Assembly (NCBI GenBank): GCA_023132105.1 | Contig: JAGLYS010000087.1 | Location: 1-9,971 of the forward strand | Reading direction: 5' to 3' | DNA from: Caldifarciminota bacterium | GTDB lineage: Bacteria; Hydrothermota; 32-111; QNBC01 | Length of the DNA stretch: 9,971 bases | Shown here: positions 7,046-9,971 of the stretch, piece after piece | How positions within the stretch are numbered: the first letter of the stretch is position 1 | How the letters are laid out: every line of letters begins with the position of its first letter | Translations under genes and position numbers: made by a program | Notes under the pieces: generated by a model | The model's input: the letters and a program-made list of their open reading frames with translations, nothing else | Databases searched by the model: none | What the model was told of the DNA's origin: nothing

Positions 7046-7914
7046 TATAGCTCCTTGTCCTCGATTTGATTTAAATAGTTCCGTGTCTCTATAACAACAT
7101 TTCCTTGAAGATAGGGGTGCAACTCAATTACTTTATTAAATGCTGTTTTTGCCTGTTTATACAAATTTTGTTGAAAATATATTTTCCCTTTTAAGAGATA
7201 GGAATCATCAATTATGGATTCCGGCAGTCCTGCCGTTATAGTTTTGTTTATGTAAAATAACGATAATGAATATTTCTTTTCACTAAATGCTGTTTGTGCC
7301 TGTTTATATGAAATTTCACCATATCTGAAAAGAATATCGGGATTGCTACCTATATCAGTGATAGATTTAATACAATATTCACTTGCCAATTCCAGTAAAT
7401 TCATATCCATATATATATCGATCAAATTCAAATAAAGATAAACCTTAATGGATCTCTTATTTATAGAAGGTAATATTTCCTTTATTATTTTTGTAGCATA
7501 TAATTTTCTATCGTTACTCTTTAAATATTCCAAAATATACTTATACTTCTTATTCATTTTATAATTGTGATTCTCATTTAGAAGTTTGCAGTATATCTGG
7601 ATAGCCAAAGAATCATATTTCATTCTTTCCAGTTTATTACCAAAATCATAGATTGTATCAAGTAAATTAGAGGAATCTTTAATGTCGATATTTTGTAAAA
7701 GCATAGTATAAATTTCTGTAATTCTTTCAATATTATTTGATTTATTATAATCCTTTACTAAATTTTTCGAGAACTTTAATATGGAATCCCTGGAAATATT
7801 AGATATAGTAATTTGGTTTTCAAATGCTTTCATTCTATCCGTAGTTTTATTGCTTTTTTTATTGCATGCGTTGCACAGAACAATAACGAGTAAAATTGCC
7901 AATATTTTATTCAT
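7045..7914 (-). CDS. TPR-repeat putative lipoprotein, function unknown
   Basis: This 289-residue protein has an N-terminal hydrophobic segment (4-16) ending in CNAC. Cys17 is the likely lipid site, although the lipobox is weak (Cys at -3). The body is all-helical and rich in Lys, Asn and Ile. TPR-like pairs are clearest at the C-terminus: ILFRYGEISYKQAQTAFSEKKYSLSLFYINKTI (about 195-227) and SYLLKGKIYFQQNLYKQAKTAFNKVIELHPY (about 238-268). I do not recognise the family. Its place directly before the BamD-like gene, with a one-base overlap, suggests a periplasmic or outer-membrane scaffold role in envelope assembly. Its ATG overlaps the end of the phosphorylase gene as ATGA, and there is no close Shine-Dalgarno. 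Confidence 0.75.
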   Translation of the reverse strand: MNKILAILLVIVLCNACNKKSNKTTDRMKAFENQITISNISRDSILKFSKNLVKDYNKSNNIERITEIYTMLLQNIDIKDSSNLLDTIYDFGNKLERMKYDSLAIQIYCKLLNENHNYKMNKKYKYILEYLKSNDRKLYATKIIKEILPSINKRSIKVYLYLNLIDIYMDMNLLELASEYCIKSITDIGSNPDILFRYGEISYKQAQTAFSEKKYSLSLFYINKTITAGLPESIIDDSYLLKGKIYFQQNLYKQAKTAFNKVIELHPYLQGNVVIETRNYLNQIEDKEL

Positions 7915-8732
7915 ATACTTTTAATGAATTCCTCAATTAATTTCATAAGATTGGGTACAGCTTTGGATGCTACATCAATTACCTTATCATGGCTCGTATC
8001 AGATGCCTTTCCGGGGAATTCGGAATTCGTAACTATTGATAATCCGACTATTTCCATATTTGCATGTTTTGCCGCAACAACTTCAGCAACAGTGGACATA
8101 CCCACTAAATCCGCTCCAATAGTTTTAAGCATTGTAAGTTCGGCACCAGTTTCAAGGTTTGGCCCTAAAAGACCAGCATAAACACCTTGCATTACTTTGA
8201 TACCTAATGATGCTGCAATGTTGACTAATTTATTTCTATACTCAATTGTATATAAATTATTCATTACAGTGAATCTTTCTCCTATATCCTCTATATTGGG
8301 TCCGATTAACGGATTTTGTCCGGTAAGATTTATATGGTCGTTAATTATAATAATATCACCAGTTTTAAAATATCTATTTATTCCACCTGCTGCATTTGTA
8401 ACTATAAGTATTTTTACACCTAAAAGCTTTGATATTTGAATTGGAATTGCAATATCTTTTGCACTATACCCTTCATATAGATGAAATCTCCCATTCATTA
8501 TGAGTACATTTTTGTTCTCAATACTACCGTATTGTAATTCTCCCTTGTGTCCTTTTACAGTAGATGTGGGAAAATGGGGAATGTCGGAGTATTTTAAGCT
8601 CTTAATTAGATTGAAATTTCTAAAACAATTATTTTGCCCGCTACCAAGTATTACTAAAATCTCAGGAGAAGTTATACCATTTTCTTTTAAAAAATCGGTA
8701 GTACTTTGTATAATCCTATAATTCGAGGTCAT
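7911..8732 (-). CDS. Purine nucleoside phosphorylase, PNP/MTAP family
   Basis: This enzyme cleaves purine nucleosides with phosphate to the base plus ribose-1-phosphate (purine salvage, cytoplasm). With the ATG at 8732 it is 273 residues. Motifs of the trimeric PNP class are in order: VILGSGQ (27-33), GHKGELQYG (61-69), GRFHLYEGY (81-89, phosphate site), VTNAAGGIN (111-119), VYAGLLGPNLETGAE (184-198, catalytic Glu), GADLVGMSTVAEVVAAKH (206-223) and VTNSE (234-238, Asn236 contacting the purine). The GHKGE and TNS patterns favour PNP over methylthioadenosine phosphorylase. An upstream TTG at 8771 would add 13 Lys/Arg-rich residues, but the ATG fits the family start and has AGAGG three bases upstream. 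It overlaps the DivIVA-like gene by 17 bases. Confidence 0.92.
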   Translation of the reverse strand: MTSNYRIIQSTTDFLKENGITSPEILVILGSGQNNCFRNFNLIKSLKYSDIPHFPTSTVKGHKGELQYGSIENKNVLIMNGRFHLYEGYSAKDIAIPIQISKLLGVKILIVTNAAGGINRYFKTGDIIIINDHINLTGQNPLIGPNIEDIGERFTVMNNLYTIEYRNKLVNIAASLGIKVMQGVYAGLLGPNLETGAELTMLKTIGADLVGMSTVAEVVAAKHANMEIVGLSIVTNSEFPGKASDTSHDKVIDVASKAVPNLMKLIEEFIKSI

Positions 8733-9396
8733 CGTCCTCTTCTTCTCTAATCTGCTTATCCTTTTTTTCAACAGTAAATAGATCTATGTTTTCATTCTTA
8801 TTATTAAAAAGCTCCTCTTGCTCTTTCCTGTCTCCTTTCTTACCTGCTTCCATTTCTTCTCCCTTCTCTGTTTTGTCATCAGTTACCTCATGCTTAAAAA
8901 TAGATATTGCTTCAATATTTTCTGCCTTTATATTTTCCTTGTTTTTTGCCTGTTTTAAAATATCATTAAGTTGGTCGAGTTGAGCTTGTAAAACCGATCT
9001 GTACTGAACTATAAACATTTCCCTTTGTCTGCTTAACCGTTGGATTTCAGTCTCGATATTTTCTTTTTCCATTATAGATTCCTGTAGAATTTTCTGGGCC
9101 TCAACCTTGCTTTTCTTTACCCTAAGATCTGATTCCCTAATAGCATTCTTTCTTACCTCTTCGGTTGTTTTTTGTGCCATTATCAATGTATCTTGAAGAC
9201 TCTTTTCCAAGTTTTTATATTCGTCGAGTTTTATATGCTGAGTACTCAATTTTTCAAGAAGATCTGCATTTTCTCTTGCTAAAGATTCCATTTCTTCAGC
9301 AATCAAAGATAAAAAATTATTAACCTCGGTTTTATCATATCCTCTAAGTTCCTTTCTGAACTCTTGCTTTTTAATATCAAGAGGTGTAAGTTTCAA
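8716..9396 (-). CDS. DivIVA-family coiled-coil protein, TTG start
   Basis: This 226-residue protein is likely a DivIVA-type factor that binds curved or polar membrane. The N-terminus KLTPLDIKKQEFRKELRGYD (2-21), then TEVNNFL, is the diagnostic DivIVA domain. Arg18 of the membrane-inserting tip is kept, but the usual Phe17 is Leu. Residues about 30-155 are a long coiled coil (heptad-rich Leu, Glu, Lys, Gln), and the tail from about 160 is charged and ends in EEEDDDLEL. The start is a TTG at 9394-9396, chosen because a strong AAAGGAGG (9402-9409) lies five bases upstream and the family begins M-x-L-T-P. A further TTG upstream (9429) has no such site. It is first in the seven-gene minus operon behind its own promoter. 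Confidence 0.88.
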   Translation of the reverse strand: MKLTPLDIKKQEFRKELRGYDKTEVNNFLSLIAEEMESLARENADLLEKLSTQHIKLDEYKNLEKSLQDTLIMAQKTTEEVRKNAIRESDLRVKKSKVEAQKILQESIMEKENIETEIQRLSRQREMFIVQYRSVLQAQLDQLNDILKQAKNKENIKAENIEAISIFKHEVTDDKTEKGEEMEAGKKGDRKEQEELFNNKNENIDLFTVEKKDKQIREEEDDDLEL

Positions 9397-9440
9397 TATT
9401 TCCTCCTTTATTAGAGCTAAATATAACAATATTTATTACT

Positions 9441-9469
9441 ATAATACATATTAAAAGCTTTTATGTCAA
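9441..9469 (-). promoter_or_regulatory. Sigma70-type promoter of the divIVA-to-coaE operon
   Basis: On the minus strand, TTGACA (9469-9464), a 17-base spacer and TATTAT (9446-9441) form a strong promoter with one mismatch. Transcription should begin near 9434, giving a leader of about 38 nt before the TTG start at 9396. No other promoter of this quality was seen between the tightly packed genes downstream, so it probably serves all seven genes. Confidence 0.75.
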
Positions 9470-9513
9470 TATAGAGGCAGATGATTGAACGGATATTTAT
9501 GAATATAAATTAA

Positions 9514-9542
9514 AATTTACAATAAAACATGAATTGCAAATT
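9514..9542 (-). terminator. AT-rich hairpin downstream of tmRNA, possible terminator
   Basis: Arms at 9514-9523 and 9533-9542 pair over ten bases with one G-U wobble around a nine-base loop. On the minus strand the hairpin is followed by TTAATTTATATT, only a weak U-run. It lies 41 bases past the tmRNA 3' end and upstream of the divIVA promoter, where a terminator would be expected. The stem is almost entirely A-T, so confidence is low. It also contains the ATTACG-type repeat motif. Confidence 0.35.
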
Positions 9543-9549
9543 ACGATTT
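9532..9549. repeat. Dispersed copy of the window-start AT-rich repeat
   Basis: The sequence AATTGCAAATTACGATTT closely matches positions 3-21 of the window (AATTTGCAATTTACGATTT), in the same orientation, differing by a single base gap and a run-length shift. Both copies are intergenic. This suggests a dispersed low-complexity repeat family in this genome. Confidence 0.5.
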
Positions 9550-9582
9550 TAAATTGAACCCTGCCCCCTTTATTGTTGGTAT

Positions 9583-9942
9583 TGGTGGAGGTGACGGGAG
9601 TCGAACCCGTGTCCGAAGATAACTTTGCAGGAACCTCTACGTGCATAGCCTTTCTTTTGGATCTCGCTCGCTCCGGCTCCGAAAGGCAGGATCCGGGGCA
9701 AGCCAGCTCATCAAGATCTCGTCATTCAACCCTGAGCGAGGTTGAAAGACCAGCCTGCCTTAGTCGGCGCCCTCATCCGGTCCAACAGGCGAAACCGGTG
9801 AGAACGGGCTACCTTAATTAGGCAGCCATTGCATACGAATAATCGTTTGCAATTAGATTTGTTTCCCAATTGTTTTACGAGCCACTGGGACCTCGGCACG
9901 CAGTTCCAGCTTCACTACCCCCGTCGAAGCCGTATCGCCCCC
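9583..9942 (-). ncRNA. ssrA: Transfer-messenger RNA (tmRNA), complete, one-piece
   Basis: This 360-nt RNA rescues stalled ribosomes by acting as tRNA-Ala and then as a message for a degradation tag. The 5' end GGGGGCG (9942-9936) pairs with CACCTCC before ACCA at the 3' end. This leaves the G3-U70 wobble that alanyl-tRNA synthetase needs, and one C-A mismatch at pair 6. The T-arm ACGGG-TTCGACT-CCCGT is intact and the CCA is encoded. All four pseudoknots can be traced: PK1 (9892-9895/9878-9881 and 9886-9890/9864-9868), PK2 (9794-9798/9777-9781 and 9788-9791/9768-9771), PK3 (9740-9746/9725-9731 and 9733-9737/9706-9710) and PK4 (9690-9694/9659-9663 and 9681-9687/9648-9654). A ten-pair helix (9750-9759/9697-9706) encloses PK3. 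It is much richer in G+C than its surroundings, as expected for structured RNA in an AT-rich genome. An open reading frame on the opposite strand here is spurious. Confidence 0.97.
9818..9850 (-). other. tmRNA tag reading frame, peptide ANDYSYAMAA
   Basis: The resume codon GCA (9850-9848) follows CTAATT, and ten codons end at TAA (9820-9818). The peptide begins AND like many bacterial tags and ends in Ala-Ala, the signal read by ClpXP. Position -3 is Met rather than the usual Leu. The stop codon lies in the loop of a six-pair hairpin (9821-9826/9808-9813), as in helix 5 of known tmRNAs. Confidence 0.93.
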
Positions 9943-9946
9943 AATC

Positions 9947-9971
9947 TGGTACGCCCACAAGGAATCGAACC
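9947..9971 (-). tRNA. tRNA 3' end, partial (cut by window edge), isotype undetermined
   Basis: The minus strand reads GG, the T-loop TTCGATT, CCTTG, an acceptor strand TGGGCGT, discriminator A and an encoded CCA. Only about positions 52-76 are inside the window; the anticodon lies beyond 9971. The acceptor implies a 5' end such as ACGCCCA or GCGCCCA. Its CCA is only four bases from the tmRNA 5' end, so the two are very likely co-transcribed. Confidence 0.85.

Noticed and set aside
8733..8771. TTG start at 8771 for the purine nucleoside phosphorylase
   Set aside because: It would add 13 basic residues and extend the overlap with the DivIVA-like gene. The ATG at 8732 fits the family and has a nearby AGAGG.
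9397..9429. TTG start at 9429 for the DivIVA-like gene
   Set aside because: No ribosome site precedes it, and it would place the strong AAAGGAGG inside the coding region. It also lies within a few bases of the predicted transcription start.
9725..9746. Inverted repeat resembling dispersed palindromic elements (CCTGAGCGAGG core)
   Set aside because: It is fully explained as stem 1 of tmRNA pseudoknot 3, with its loop pairing at 9706-9710.
9573..9821. Plus-strand open reading frame of 82 codons
   Set aside because: It lies antisense to the tmRNA and its composition reflects the structured RNA; no ribosome site or family match.
1..9971. Mobile element, CRISPR array, toxin-antitoxin or defence system
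   Set aside because: No transposase, spaced direct-repeat array, integrase or recognisable defence gene is present; tmRNA can be an integration site but no attachment-site duplication or integrase is seen.

Overview
The window is AT-rich bacterial DNA using the standard code. It looks like chromosomal housekeeping sequence from a diderm (outer-membrane) bacterium. BamD-like and TPR lipoproteins point to an outer membrane. A secreted nuclease with a C-terminal FlgD-like/Por-type sorting tail is typical of FCB-group bacteria and related candidate phyla (Cloacimonetes-, Marinimicrobia- or WOR-3-like). A DivIVA-family protein in the same operon as BamD is less common in diderms. I cannot name the phylum with certainty from the sequence alone.

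Layout. Positions 1-140 are intergenic, with a tandem heptamer repeat and a consensus promoter. Positions 141-1247 (+) encode a secreted endonuclease I with a sorting tail. A near-perfect extended -10 promoter (1278-1306) then drives a compact plus-strand operon (1331-2692). Its genes are a PtsN-like PTS EIIA protein, a small PII-like protein and a member of the adenosine-specific kinase family. This operon meets a long minus-strand operon tail to tail, with the two stop codons overlapping in a TTAA.

The minus-strand operon starts at a promoter at 9441-9469 and reads DivIVA-like, purine nucleoside phosphorylase, TPR lipoprotein, BamD-like lipoprotein, nadD, polA, coaE. Nearly all junctions overlap or are only a few bases apart (ATGA, TAATG, 7-nt gap, 35-nt overlap). 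It therefore mixes envelope and cell-pole functions with NAD and CoA synthesis, purine salvage and DNA repair. PolA keeps its 5' nuclease and polymerase domains but has a degenerate proofreading domain.

The right end is a stable-RNA locus on the minus strand. The 3' end of a tRNA (cut by the window edge) is followed after only 4 nt by a complete one-piece tmRNA (ssrA, 9583-9942). All four pseudoknots and the tag reading frame (ANDYSYAMAA) can be traced by hand. No transposon, CRISPR array, phage gene or recognisable defence system is present. The most unusual points are the EIIA/PII-like/adenosine-kinase-family operon, the apparently leaderless nuclease gene, the tRNA-tmRNA junction and the AT-rich repeat shared by both ends of the window.
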